DNA of 64,000 nucleotides from Nymphaea colorata (taxonomy: Eukaryota > Streptophyta > Magnoliopsida > Nymphaeales > Nymphaeaceae), in assembly GCF_008831285.2 (NCBI RefSeq), contig NC_045142.1, positions 10,971,952 through 11,035,951 of the forward strand, written 5' to 3'. The translations under genes were made by a program, and so were the position numbers. The notes under the pieces were generated by a model. It worked only from the letters and a program-made list of their open reading frames with translations. It was not told the origin of the DNA and did not search any database. Shown here piece by piece: positions 35,600 through 47,825 of this stretch (the first letter of the stretch is position 1; each line of letters opens with the position of its first letter).

Positions 35600-38500
35600 C
35601 TTCTTCATTATGGATTGTTGAATTGCATATACACCATATTCTCCAAAGTATGAGGTGAAAGCAAAATTTTCAGTACTTCATAAGCCAACCACTTTTGAAA
35701 CTGCAAGAGAACCAATGTTTTAACTCCATAACAATGGTGCATTGAGGAAGGGACTTTTGTTGAATTTAGAAGCAACGAACTCCCAAGTTTTAGAAGAGTG
35801 CGGGCAAGAAAAAAGAAAGTGGTGAGCAGACTCTTCGTCCTTGAGGCAAAAAACACATGTCACTTTTCTTTTGTTTTATCGAAAGTACCATTGCGCTCTA
35901 GGATGAGCTTGAGTGGACCAAATCAACTTTCAACAAGGCTTCTCAGCATATTTCCTTCTCACCACCTCCCACACGTCAGGTGTGTTGATGTTGGAGGCAG
36001 GAGAGTTTGCCAAAAAAAAAGGTCTTGCTGCAATTCTAAGTTAGGTCTCTCCATACCCACTAGAGAAAGAAATTTATTAAAGTTGTCAAGAATAGGCAGG
36101 TCAGAATCAAAGACCTACTTAATGGAAAATTTCAGCGAGAATTCAAAAGCCGATCTTTTCAAATGATTCAACTAAGAACTTAGGGGAGAACCACCTTAAT
36201 TATCTGTCCAGAACCGAATAGAGCCAATACCAATAGACCATTTGACTTGATTTTGAATTTGAATCCAGCTACTTCTAACACCTTTAAAAAACCAAGACTC
36301 CTTTTTGGGTGCTTTAAGGTCCAAAGGCTTTGAAAAGAAAGATATTTCTTCCTAATAAAATTCACCCATGGGGCTTCATCCTCGTAGATGCGCAGCGTGA
36401 TGCGACCAATACAAGCTCTGTTCCAGTCATCAAAACATTTTAAACCAACACCCCCTCCAACACTGGGCGGCAGAGAAAATTCCAAGCAACCAAGTGCACA
36501 CCTTTCCTAGCTTCTAGGCTGCCCTAAAGGAAGTTAGTCATAGCAGCTTCACATTTATGCTTAATAGACTTATGGAGCATAAAGATAAAGAACCAGTAGT
36601 CAATAAGGCTTAAGAGGACATACCTTATCAAACAAAGACGCCCTGCATAAGAGATGGGCTTAGAAGACCAAAGCAAAAGCTTTTTGTTTTTCACTTTCAA
36701 AATTGGAGTCACATAAACAATCATGCATATTACCCGCAAAGAGGGGAACACCTAAATAAGGAAGAGGCTGTGAACCTTGCAACGAGTCTGAGTTGTTGAT
36801 GAAGGAGAGATGAACTTTTTGTTCCCTGAAAGAGATAGCATGAGATTTATGTGGGTTACACATAACCCAGAAGAAAGCTTAAGGTCCTCAAGATCTTGCA
36901 TAACCTCGTTATAAGAGTGATGGTCACCTTTAGAAAAGATGATAAGGTCATCGGCAAAGGTTAAAAGAAAAGGGCAAGCCCCAACCCGGGGGATATGGGG
37001 AGGAACCAGGGATCCGTTCCAACATCTGTACTCCACATGGGGTCTCCCTACCTCGGGCCTCTACCTATTGGGTGAAATTCTCCTGGAATTCTACCAATGA
37101 GAACACCAAAAGAAGCTGAATAGACACACATCATAACTCTCTTAACTCAAGTCATGCTGAAACCCAAGTCAATAAGAGCATTCATAGGAAAAGCTCAACT
37201 AATCGTCTCATAGGCTTTGAAAAAATCAATTTTAAAACAGATGTTAGTCTGACACAGACCCTCAAGCGAGTGAATACATTCATGAACAAAAATAATATTC
37301 TCTGTAATAGATCGATCTAGAATTAATGCACCTTGGTTCTTGCTGATGACTTTCTGCAGGCATCTTGTCATATGGTTAGAGAGAAATTTAGATATAATCT
37401 TATACAACACGTTGTGTAAGGCAATAGGTCAGAGATCATCAACTCTGCCAAGACCTTCCTTTTTGGGGATGAGGGCAATATAGTTACAATTAATTTTCTT
37501 GATCAATTTTTTGATGATTAGGAAGCAATTAATAACCTGCATAAGTCATGGCCAACAATGCTTCAATGGTGCTGATAGAAGGAAGCTAGGAAGCCATCTG
37601 GACCAGGTGCACTATTCCCATCCATGGAGAAAATCACGCGCTTTACCTCGTCAAGAGTGGCCAGGAGAAGCAAGGTGGCATTATGCTCTACCAATAGTCG
37701 AGGGGCATTATCCTTCTTATTCGGACAACGGGCTGAACCCTCACCAGAACCAAGAAGATCACCAAAAAAATCATCGCAAATTGTTTTGTTGTCATTAACA
37801 TCATTAATTCTAGTTCTTGCATGCTCCAAGGCAAATAAGGAATTTTTCGTTCTACAACCTTTGACTATTGCTTGATAGTAAACTGTATTACGGTTGCCCT
37901 TAGCCAACCACCTGACACGAGTTCTTTGCCTTCATAAGCTATCTTCATCTTCAAGGGAGGCTTGCAATTCCTTTTTTATTAAAATTTTATGATTCGTCTC
38001 TAACAATAGAATCCAATTCAAGAGATTGGACTTTGTCAAGTTCATCTCTTAAAGTTTTAATATGGATTGAGATGTCACCCACACAATCCCTAGCCCAACT
38101 AGAGAGAGTAGATCGAGTGGATTCCAGTTTCGTAATCACCCTCACAATGAGGCAGCCAAAAACTTATGAACTCCAAGCCTCTTGTACTAGGTAATTACAC
38201 AGTGGTATTATGACCCAGAAGTGGAAATATATCAGAACTGAACAAAACATTTAGGAGGGTTTGGAGTGAACCTTGTTAATACTTTGAGAGCAGAGTGGTC
38301 AAAAGTCAATTTAGGAAGAATCTGTAGATCTGTAGAACTGCCCATTGAGCCTTCCAGGCATTGTTAATAAAAGTCCAATCTAGCATGCACAAAATTTCAC
38401 TCGCACCTTGTCTGTTATTACTTCAAGTGAACCTACGATTAGGGCCAGACAGTGGAAACATATGGCAGTTCGAAGCAAATCTATTAAAGGAAGAGCAAGA

Positions 38501-38960
38501 GTTAAGATTAGGTTGGCAGTCGGTTTTGTCTGACCTATCCAGTATAGCATTGAAATCCCAACTAATAAAATCGAGCTTTGGAAATCATATATAATGTTCT
38601 GCAGATACATGAGCGCCCTAACTCTATTGGCATAACGTGGAAGAAGATAAATACTCCCAACAAGAAACTTGACATGTGACTGTTTATCAGTGACCTCCAA
38701 AAGAATCCAATACTTACGCAGAGATCAACACAGAAAATTTTTGTGGTTTTCCAACCACGGAGGATACGAACCACACCATCGCATATATCATCATTGGACA
38801 CGATAGCATATGAGCCACAAACCAGAGTTAATGTGGAGCCGATCAGCATGAATAAAGGTGTCAAAAATGAAAAATCTATCAATGGCCTCATCCTGCAAAG
38901 TGACAAGCAAGTCATGCCTAACAGAATATCTAGCTAGACCATAGATATTCCAGGCTAAAC
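35600..38960 (-). pseudogene. LINE ORF2 (endonuclease, reverse transcriptase), many breaks
   Basis: The endonuclease opens MKCLAWNIYGLARYSVRHDL. Its key GDFNAI motif is broken by one missing base at about 38,548 (the ORF reads LVGIS instead). The downstream endonuclease sequence FNAILDRSDKT continues in the other frame. Reverse transcriptase motifs follow: SMDGNSAPGPDGF (near 37,610), YKIISKFLSNHM and NQGALILDRSITENI (37,410-37,300), KIDFFKAYE (near 37,210), catalytic FADDLIIFSKG (about 36,925-36,960), SYAGRLCLIRYVLLS and GGGVGLKCFDDWNRACIG. The C-terminal zinc-binding domain reads CVFCLKDEESAHHFLFSC (near 35,860-35,800). The catalytic Asp pair is preserved, but the frame is not continuous. 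Confidence 0.85.
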
Positions 38961-40563
38961 ACTTCATTGAAGGGGGGGAGAAATAGTTACCTGGTCAGGA
39001 ACATTACCTTCACCAATAAGAGTAGGAAGGTCAGTGATCTGGTATGGTGGAGAGGTGTCCGAAGGGGCCTCTTCCCAGAAATGGCTAACAAACTTACACT
39101 TTCCTGCTGGCCCCATTTGTTTCAGTTCAACAAAACTACGATTAGCAGTATCATGTGCAATTTTCCTATGGCCAAACAATCTGCTGCCCCTTCCACGGCT
39201 ATGAGTGATACCCCCTGTTGAGAACAGAACTTTAAAATTACCGGCTTGTGGTTCAACGTTATCAACATCCTCTTGAACATCACAGGGAGCTTTAGCTAGG
39301 AGATGAGATATGTGGTTAGGGGACGATTTGAATGAAAAACTAGGGGGTATATCAGTAGGCAAACTATCAGTCTAAAAGAACGGATTAACCATATTAGTCT
39401 AGTTCCCTGTCGCATCCTTGATGATAACTTTGCCTTTTGCTCTCCTTATGGTAATGCCATTTCTAGGCTCATGGTGGGACTGATTCACACGTACTTTATT
39501 AGTTTGATCCACAAGATGCTTGTCGTCACTAATGGTTATTGAACTCCTCGCTGGTTCCTCATGAGTATCATCTAACTCCATTATAGCTAAGAATTGATTC
39601 TTGGATGTAGGTAAACCCTTTTGTCCTTCCAATGTAGGCCCTTTGCTAGAACTGGATGCCTTCATTGAATCTTTGCCTTTTACCACCTCATGTTGGTAAT
39701 TCCTTGTCCATGTGATTCACGCTTGGGGTATCTGTTGGGTGGGTGAGATTTAACACCACAGTTCCTGCAGAACCGTAATCTCCCCTCATAGACTAAGGGT
39801 TGGGAGAGGTGCCTATCTTTCAGCACAAACTGAAATTCAGGGGGAAGTGGTGCACCAGCAACTCTTATTTTGGCAAAACCACCTCCATTAATGTTTCTGG
39901 TTTGAGTATTTGTTTCCAAAAGTTCACCCTGAAGGCCCTTAGCTATGCTGTTAAAGATATTTGCAGTTCCACATATTTGAAGACATATTTGGGAGCCAAA
40001 TCCATAGTGGGGTAGAGAGTGCAGGGGGCATGGTGAAAGGTTGCCTGGCTGCCAATGGCAAGTAACAAGAGTCCTACCTCCAACCCTCCATGCTCGCTTA
40101 TGAAGAATGTGTTGTAGCTGTTGTTCATCCTCAACCCTAATGAGAAAGGTGCCACCAACGAGAATGGTGAACTTCGGGTTGGCTTTCCCTGCCCATTGCA
40201 TGATTATTTCCAGAAGCACAAAGGAGAAAATGGTGTGCCCATTAGGGGAGGAGCCTTGCAAATGAGCCAATGCTGTCCATTGGAACGGGTGGTTCATCTC
40301 TTTGTAAGCTTCTTCAGGAATGAAAATTTTGAATTTGCCATCCTCAATCTCCACCTCCAGAGGGTGCTCTGGTTGGCTGCCAGCAGAAGTCCCTCCAGTA
40401 ACCAATGAAGCCCATGACCGTTCACCACACCCCTATTCCAGTTGAATACCAGGGGAAGATGGTGTGGGGGGCCTCGAATTGGTAGTTCCCCTTTATCTGA
40501 TAGACAGGATTCTGATCCTTGCAGAGGGGGAAAATCCTCTCCAGATGCCATTGGCATCTCCAT
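38960..40563 (-). pseudogene. LINE ORF1 (DUF4283 and zinc knuckle), frameshifted
   Basis: The chosen start at 40,563 gives MEMPMASGEDFPPLQGSES, the usual FPPL opening of plant LINE ORF1. A frameshift near 40,405 moves into the frame that carries a DUF4283-like region (VEIEDGKFKIFIPEEAY... AWRVGGRTLVTCHWQPG... LETNTQTRN). This is followed by a knuckle CRNCGVKSHPPNRY in which the last Cys of CX2CX4HX4C is Tyr. A second frame change near 39,683 leads to the Ser/Lys-rich tail, and a third into the frame ending at 38,964. ORF1 proteins bind the element RNA and chaperone nucleic acid. Confidence 0.8.
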
Positions 40564-40670
40564 GGCCCCCGGTCCCTCCCCACCCAACGCAAGGGGGGAA
40601 GAAACCCTCGGCCTGCCTAAACCTTATGACCAGCTAAAACCCTAGCAGAGAAGAGAGAGAAACAAGCTCT

Positions 40671-42178
40671 CAATGTACTGCTACTGGCGGTTTCTTAAAA
40701 CTAAACACATCATAAAAACATATTGTTTTCTTGAGCCTTTGTAAGATAGAGATGCCTTCAATTTGCACATATCAAAGTGCTTACAGTAGGGCAGTTGGAG
40801 TAGGGCCGGAGCCACTTTTGGGCTTGTGTGGGCAGTTGCCGCACACAGTCCCATAAACTATGGCTATTTACATATTGGATCCTCTTAGAAAAATTGTTTA
40901 TTTATATGGAGGAGTACGTTCTCGTTTGCTTATTTACATTATGTCATTTATTTCATTGTAAACTTAAGTCTTTAAAATTAAGTTACTTTGTTAATGCTCC
41001 TCAAAACAAAATTTCCTGGCTGAATTGGAGCTAAGAAGGGCAGAAGCATCTACATTAAGTAGTATTTGGGAGGGGCACAACAGAGTTATTATGTTTGATA
41101 AGAAAAAAGCAGGCAAAAACGTTTTTCGTGTTTAATTGAATGAGGAACAAGTCCTAAAATAAGAAAACTTATGAGATACAGTTAATTTGGATCAAACAAA
41201 AATGAGATTACTACTATAATGTGAAACTTCTTGTTCACCTTATTAATGCTGAGAAATGTTACTTTAAAGTAGCCAACTGGCCATTTGGAACTGCTCTGAT
41301 ATTTGAACTGTATCCTAATCATATTTGACGTTTTGCTTATTTTTATTGACATTTTTTGGCGTCAGTAAAAACCTCAAGACAACAATAAACATCAAATTGC
41401 ATTTTTTTCTATTAAGATAAAGGATATGATCATTGATATGAAAAAAAAAAAAACTCCTTTTGTTTTGGACAGCAGCGGAGAGTGCTTGGTACATAATTGA
41501 TACAAGATTAGATCTTATTAATTAATGCATTTGAATCAAGATCAAGGGACTGTTTCAGATAGTAAGCTGTATTGTTGACTTTGAGTAATCTAACTGAGGT
41601 CCAAAGTAGACATTATAGAAGGGTAAAGCAAAGCTGCATCAGGAGAGTAGCCAGGAATTTTTTAATAGGGAGACCAAACATGTACGACTAAATAAAATTT
41701 CTTAACACTTTTTACAAGAGTCAACTACAACTTTTTTTTTCAAAAGATTTTTTTAAGGGTTATGTTAGAAATTTTTGAAAATTTTAAGAGCTGTATTTTT
41801 GTTTAAATTTAAAATCTTAGAAGCCATGGCCCTTGCCAACTTATATGGTTAATGAGCATGTGGGTCCCACCCTTCAATCAATAATGCCACTTATTTCTGG
41901 TTGGAGAGTACTGGACCCAAATCAAAACATGTTTCGTTGGCTCTGTATTCAACACGTCTTCCCAATTGGGCTGCTTCCTAATTGTGGGTTTCATGTTTAG
42001 CACATGGCCCTAGCTGGGTGGCTCCTATCAAAGTGAAGGCTTCCAAAATAAAGGTGCCATAAATAGGAGGACGAAATGTTGGACAAGACAAGTTAGAACG
42101 TGGAATGGTTCACGTCCATATTTATAGCTCGTCTTTCCAGCCAAATTGCGCACTTTGGATGCTTTAGATGCAAAATCA
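40671..42178. other. Gene-free interval with repeat fragments
   Basis: A repeat fragment at about 40,801-40,870 (GGGCCGGAGCCAC, then TGTGTGGGCAGTTGCCGCACAC) has relatives near 19,477 and 32,990. Another AT-rich repeat with short inverted ends lies at about 41,645-41,835 (GTAGCCAGGAATTTTTT to CTTAGAAGCCATGGCC). No gene was seen. Confidence 0.45.
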
Positions 42179-42186
42179 AATGAAAG

Positions 42187-42587
42187 TATGGATGTTAATA
42201 TATCTGATTTATATTGAACATCTAGCCAAATCGATCTGAAAAAATCGGACATGAAAGCAAAATTAAGATATGATTAAGAAATCAGATCGGATTCAGATTT
42301 AAGAAAGGGCATCTGATCGTATTCGAATCTATATTCAAATATACATAAATGTCCAATCAGATTCCGATATTGATTTAGATCGGATTTATTTTAAAACAAA
42401 TATCGCATATCTAATGCTCTTATAGTAAAATTCAGATTTGGATTCAGATGTGATTAATTCCAATTTTGATCGGATTTTGGATTTGGATTTGGATATAATC
42501 TTTATTTATTTATATTTGAATCCGAATATGTGAATATATGAAAAGGTAGATATGGTTAAGAGTATATCTGATCTATTAACATTTCTA
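42187..42587. mobile_element. hAT-type miniature element with 8-bp target duplication
   Basis: The left end is TATGGATGTTAATATATCTG and the right end read inward is TAGAAATGTTAATAGATCAG. Flanks are AATGAAAG (42,179-42,186) and AATGAACG (42,588-42,595), 7 of 8 identical. The interior is filled with GATTYRGATTYGGAT-type subterminal repeats and has no gene. Members at 47,494 and 55,203 share the ends and the subterminal motif. Confidence 0.85.
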
Positions 42588-42595
42588 AATGAACG

Positions 42596-43640
42596 GCATG
42601 TCGTGAAAGACAAAACAGAAATTACTAATGTGAGTGTTTCTATGTAACTGTTTAGGTGTCATTATTTGCATTAGCTCTTCATGCAAGAAGACCTTTTTAG
42701 TAATACATAGGGCCAGGGGCATTTGGCAAGGAGCAATAGTTTGTGGTTGTTCCATCAAGCTGTTCCCAAAGATTGATGTAAATTTATGGTAATATTTTTT
42801 GTTTCAAAGATTGGAGCGGATTCATGGAACATTTTAATAATTATTCCGTAAATATACTCCAATCTTGGGGCAAATTTATAGAACAGTAACAAACTATCCT
42901 TGTAGCCTACCAGCCGTATGCTTTTTTGTGTAAGTAAATGTCATTCATTTAATAACAAAAGATTAATCCAATGGATTAAGCAGTTGAGATCAGGATGTTA
43001 AGATTAAAACAGTCAAAAGTTCAATTTGAGAGCTGTCATCTCTATTGGGATATTTGTATAAGGGGCATATAGAGTCTTATAGCAAGAGATTGCCAGAGAT
43101 TTGAGTTTTTTGAAAGTGTCTAAGATCAAAGATTTCCGGTAAAAAGCTGTAGAGTCTACGATCTAAGATTTCATATTTATATTATTCAGCAATGGTTGTA
43201 GTTCCATGCGTGAACTAGATTAAGCGTAGGTCGGTAGATCTGCAGACGGGAAGCAATTAAAAATGGATGGTTTGGTAGATGGTACCCTCCGCCTCACAGG
43301 TGATTCCCTCCATATATTTATCAACTGACGTGTCTCTTTATCTGTTGTAAGCTTGCAGCCAATTGAAGTAATTTGACACGATCTGATATCAATTAATTTC
43401 AGAATAACTTGTTTAGTGTTGGAATGGTCTGCTGCAATGGTGATGGTCGTCTAAATGAGAAATCAATCATATTACAGTGCGGGTATGTAACTGTTTTCTG
43501 CGTTTTTTTTCTCACCTTGGGTTGCAGATCCAGAAAATTTTCATCCTCAATAATCAAGTACTAAAGATTGGGCACTTGAGATTTTAATTTTATTTTGCTT
43601 TTTAAGAACATTCTGGAGGGTGCCGTGTTCGTCTTGACCT
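42596..43640. other. Gene-free interval, possible miniature element
   Basis: At about 42,716-42,910 a segment opens GGGGCATTTGGCAAGGAGC, like the termini at 2.5 kb, and contains CTCCAATCTT facing AAGATTGGAG; its right end is unclear. No gene was recognised. Confidence 0.4.
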
Positions 43641-43651
43641 CCAGAAATTAG

Positions 43652-43692
43652 TTCAGTATTCACTATTTCCTGGTCAGTATTCACTATTTCCT
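43652..43692. repeat. 21-bp tandem duplication
   Basis: Two adjacent copies of CAGTATTCACTATTTCCT with small differences at the unit ends. Confidence 0.85.
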
Positions 43693-43916
43693 AGCCATCG
43701 TGAATGAGAAGATGATGGGCCAAAAAATTGAAGAATGTGAAATTTATGCTCCCGACCTGAAAAAGTTCAAGTATAAGGGAGAAATGGTGAACTTTAGATT
43801 GAGAAATGTTCCACCTAACTTGAAGAAAGCTGCCATTATCATCAACAAAGAGTTGGGGGTCTACAATGCCTTCAGAAGGGCAATATCCCAACTCCAAAGA
43901 GTGTTGACAAATGTCA

Positions 43917-44024
43917 ATTGGGGAGCACCTTGCTGATGTCAAGTACATACTTATTTTAGAATGTACAGATTTCCAGAATTTTTTTTGTCTCGTATTGGGG
44001 AGCACCTTGCTGATGTCAAGTACA
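43917..44024. repeat. 31-bp direct repeat, 77 bp apart
   Basis: An identical 31-base segment beginning ATTGGGGAGCACCTTGC lies at 43,917-43,947 and 43,994-44,024. It borders the left side of the dispersed repeat that follows. Confidence 0.92.
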
Positions 44025-44300
44025 AACACCAGATAGAACATAACAATGAAGGGCACAAACATCAAACAGAATGGACAAATCGAACGGAACATAAACAAAC
44101 ACAAGACAGAACGGACAAAACAGACAAAACAGCAATACATGAAACACGCCGGACTGAGGAACATAATGTTCTGTTCCTAAAATCATCAAACGGTGGACAA
44201 AGGACATTATCGTGCATGAGGACAAGACAGTAGGGTGATAGACAGGACGTCCTGTCTGTCCTGTCCCAATGGACAGCAATCAAACGACCTCTAATTGAAG
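43960..44300. mobile_element. Dispersed repeat, copy 2 (relative at 27,340-27,625)
   Basis: It has the same order of blocks as copy 1 and a perfect 16-bp palindrome GACAGGACGTCCTGTC at 44,241-44,256, with a third TGTCCTGTC just after. It ends with CAATCAAACGACCTCTAATT. No coding domain was found. This copy keeps a better end than copy 1. Confidence 0.6.
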
Positions 44301-44649
44301 CCACGTTAACCTCAAGTGGATTTCCTTGCAAATTTGAGGTCTGAGCTCTTGAACACTAAGACCTAGCTGGTCCATTACATTCAAGATTGGCCCATTTTAT
44401 GACAACCCACAAGCGCAATAGACATGGGACTTATTTATCTCAGTGTTCTATGGTTGTCTCTAGGTTATCAAGTTTTAGGCATGGTTGAGAGCTACACCGG
44501 CAGACCAGGACTGAGGTTCTGGCAACTGTTTGAATCTTCCACATGAAAGTTCATTTTTTGGATCATGCTAATCAAGTGTATGATCAGTAAGCACCAGGCT
44601 TACCAAAATCATGTAGATTATAATTGAAAAATAGATTGTAATTGCCAAA

Positions 44650-44960
44650 TATTACCTGTATCTTTGCTTTCAGTGTTCCTTCTTTTCTATAACTGCAGAG
44701 TCTCAAAGAAATTCCCGATAACCTCTTCACTAGTAAGATTGCCTGTTTGAAGGTGATAATGTACAGAAACAGAGTTCTTTCACCAGGTTGACATAGAGGA
44801 AAAATATGGCAGGTCCGAGTGTCCACAGAGGTGTAAGGTCCTTCACAACTTCTCCTCCAATGATAGCAGTGACAGCTAAAAGTATTGCATCATTTCAACC
44901 AGCTTCATGTGTTATCATACCCATACCGACTAGGTTATGATTACCAGCCAAAGTGAAGAT
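44650..44960 (-). pseudogene. Broken fragment of a membrane-protein-like gene, unassigned
   Basis: On the minus strand, from 44,894, the frame reads NDAILLAVTAIIGGEVVKDL and then TPLWTLGPAIFFLYVNLVKE. A one-base shift near 44,780 passes into FLYIITFKQAILLVKRL in the neighbouring frame. An in-frame TGA precedes the first piece (HEAG stop NDAI). The hydrophobic pattern is that of two membrane segments, and it reads like a conserved plant protein, but I cannot name the family. It is probably a pseudogene fragment; an alternative is two exons of a real gene whose rest I failed to see. Confidence 0.35.
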
Positions 44961-47079
44961 TGAACAACCAAAAATAAATACGCTTGAACCAATCAAATCA
45001 ATCACTTAAGATCTCAAAGAGAAAATTTGGTTCAATTACCAAAGGCACGTGTAACATCAAGATGCTGATGATACCCTACAGAACTGCAACCAACTTAAAT
45101 AGGTTGAGGATGCCCTTAGCATCCACCATGTGTCTCAGCCTATGCCACAGTATAGATTCATCATCATCCTTGTGCCTCGTGGACATGTACAGATTTGTAT
45201 GCAAAGGAATTTTCCAAAGTCTGTCTGTGTTTGAATCTATCTTTTCTTCTTGTGTTATTTTCTGTATCTTATGCAACCACAGACCAAGCTGCTTGTGCTT
45301 GTTCTGACCTCATGTTCACCATAAAATGGACAAGCCACTGTCGATACACATTTTGTTTTGTTCCTGAATGCAACTAATCTCATCACTGACTCAAACTTGG
45401 TGCCATGTTGATACAGGGAAGGAGCAGAACATTCAAAAATAGAGGAACACTCCAAAAGGAGAATGTCAAGCCCATGATATGACGAATGGTAGTTTGACAG
45501 CCCCAAGGAAGGCCCAGATACTTTACTACTGCTCTCTAAATATGATCATGGTTGACAGTATCACTTTCAGTTCCAAGTGGGTCTTTCATCTACGATATCA
45601 ACAACCAGTTGAGAATATCCTTTGTTTCGTCATGAGAACCCACAATAAGATGAGCCGGTTTTCATTTCATTTTCAATGTTGTAAACAGAATTTGTGCATC
45701 AGTGTTACTGGTGAACAGCACAGACAAACAAAACAGAACAATTACATACACTAAACAGCATTTTCATCAAATCCATTAAAAGATTGGTCAACATAGGTAT
45801 ATGTGCATTTGTATTCTTTACTCTTCCACATTCTATCTCATAAAGGATAGCAATTAGTGGCTATTGTTAATACAATGCAAATGGAGCAAACCATTACTGG
45901 TATATAGTTTATAGTTGGAATGCAGCTTGTATAAAAACTGCCTAATGCTGTTGATGAAGTTAGATAGTAGCTGCAAATTAGATAAGTGGCAAGCTTGTGA
46001 CCGGTATAGGAACAAGGGAGAGTTCCAGCTTGTTAGCTCCAATCAGGGATAATCTTCACTAATATGCAGTACATCAAATTTGCAATCTCACATGAAACCT
46101 GCAAGTGTTAATAATCAGAGAAGGTCAAGGAGAACTGGGCATCTCAACAGCACGAAGTTTTGACACCACTTTGGAGGGAGGGAGGGGATTAGCCAGGTTT
46201 CATTTCTCATGATGTAGCATTAATTAGTTCATCTGAACAGATGTCAATAAACAAATTTGTACCATACAGAATGAATGACATAGAAGTTACCATTTCAGAC
46301 ATCGTGCCTTTTATGCGGCACTGGTTGTTTTATAATAAGTAGTTGAAAAGAGTAACAACATGTCCTTTCCTCACTCACTTCAATCTTCGAGCCCTTTTCA
46401 GACAATTTAAATGGCTGAATATTTCCATGTACATTCCATTGACAACATTTTCTCCAAGAAAGCCAAACAGGGTTGCAAATTTTTTTCAAGATCGAGGATC
46501 CAAATTCATGACCACATGTGACAGAAATATGTCTGCACGTATGAGTTACAATATAGTTTCCAATTTTACACAGAATGTCCTCTATTTTTCTTGAACACAG
46601 AGCAAAATGAAATGAAAGAAAGAATCAGGGGGCGATGAGTGACAAACGACAATTCTGCACTAGCATAACAAATACTCTTCTCAAACAAAAGCAACATAAT
46701 AATGCAGCAGCAAGATCCACACTTTTTCGTGAACTTTGCAAGAAGAACTGAACAAACACAGAACAAAATAAGAAGTCGACAATATTCAAGAAAATAAAAG
46801 AAAAACAATAAATAAAATAGAAAGGATGGAACAACAACACGAAACAAGAAAAGAAACCCAAATAAAACCAAAACAAAGCAAAATTTTCATAATATCCTAG
46901 CCCCCATCATTTTCTCTTTCCGTCCTCAATTTAGATGAGATGGCAAGAATGCAACCTACTGTTCTCGACCTTCTCCATTACTGGGAAATTAAAATCCATA
47001 AGATAAAACGTACAATCAGTTCGGAATCAACATTAACATTAACAGTGTATCAAGAAAATATAACACACACACAGTTAAA
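44961..47079. other. Gene-free interval, weak coding hints
   Basis: On the minus strand at 46,479-46,380 a short reading FATLFGFLGENVVNGMYMEIF ends at a good donor-like GTGAGT, but no acceptor or partner exon was found. At about 45,150 the reading ILWHRLRHM resembles the Copia pre-integrase WHRRLGH motif but is too short to call. The rest is AT-rich. Confidence 0.35.
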
Positions 47080-47084
47080 GGCGG

Positions 47085-47420
47085 CACAATGAGTTAAGTA
47101 AACTCGGGCTCAACTCGAACTCACTCGAAAAAACTCGGCTTGTGCTCGACTCGTTTATAAACGAGCCGAGTTTGAGCTCACAAAGATACTCGTTATGATA
47201 AACAAGTCGAGTTCGAGTTTCATGAACTCGACTCGTTTATACTCGACTCGACTCACAAACTGGTATTCTATATAGCATTGCCAAAACCGGTTTCACAAGT
47301 TACATGAGTCAAATGCTTACACGAGTTATATAAGTTAATACTTATACAGGGTAACGCTAAACGAGTTAAATGGGTTAAACGAGTTAAACAAGAAAAGCGG
47401 ATATTCCTTTCATTCATGTC
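47085..47420. mobile_element. CTCGA-rich repeat, probable hAT-type miniature element remnant
   Basis: Many spaced copies of ACTCGACTCG/CGAGTTCGAG lie at 47,100-47,260, some inverted relative to each other (CTCGTTTATAAACGAG is a perfect palindrome), followed by ACGAGTTAAA repeats to about 47,390. Plant hAT elements with such subterminal repeats are common. Ends were not resolved. A short relative lies near 58,015-58,065. Confidence 0.45.
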
Positions 47421-47493
47421 CTTTTATCATTTTCATTTTTTTTTTTCCAGCTGACCAATAAGAAAGGGGGAGAGATAGACCAACCAATTACTA

Positions 47494-47825
47494 GAAAGGG
47501 ATGTCAATATATCTAATTCGAATCAAATATTCTATCAAACAGTTTTGAAAAACAATCAGTTACGGAAAAAAGAATTTAATGTAAGATTTAAAAATCGGAT
47601 CAGCTTCAGATTTAAAAAACGACAGCCGATCAGATTCAAATTCAGATTTAGATATGCATGAACATCTAACAGGATTCAGATCTGATTTATTTTTAGTGAA
47701 ATATCGTATGTTTCATTCTCTTACATTTTGACCCAATTCAGCTCAAAATTCGGATTCAGATTTAGATATAAATATAAAATCAGTTTCAGATTTGATATAA
47801 CCTTTTTCATCCGTATTTAAATGAT
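47494..47825. mobile_element. Truncated member of the 42.2-kb hAT family
   Basis: The left end AAGGGATGTCAATATATCTAA matches the ends of the elements at 42,187 and 55,203, and the interior has the same GATTCAGATTTAGAT subterminal repeats. The right inverted end is missing, so it is truncated near 47,825. Confidence 0.65.

Larger units (their letters stand above)
34980..40670 (-). mobile_element. Near full-length L1-type LINE retrotransposon, inactive
   Basis: It is read on the minus strand and is about 5.7 kb long. Order: short 5' leader (40,670-40,564); ORF1, a gag-like nucleic-acid-binding protein (from 40,563); ORF2 with an endonuclease (from about 38,960), reverse transcriptase (about 37,900-36,500) and a C-terminal zinc-binding domain (about 36,480-35,750); then an AT-rich 3' end with TTTTAATAAAATAAC near 34,995. 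No LTRs are present. LINEs copy by target-primed reverse transcription. Frameshifts and stops break both reading frames, so it cannot be autonomous. A target-site duplication was not found. Confidence 0.85.

Noticed and set aside
43700-43936. 78-codon frame MNEKMMGQKIEECEIYAPDL
   Set aside because: It looks protein-like in composition but has no recognised family, and it ends inside a direct repeat.
45076-45276. Possible Copia pre-integrase motif (ILWHRLRHM)
   Set aside because: One short match without neighbouring integrase motifs; it could be chance.
46566-46876. Hydrophobic minus-strand frames rich in Phe and Leu
   Set aside because: They are explained by an A-rich plus strand (AAAAGAAA-type tracts), not by a membrane protein.
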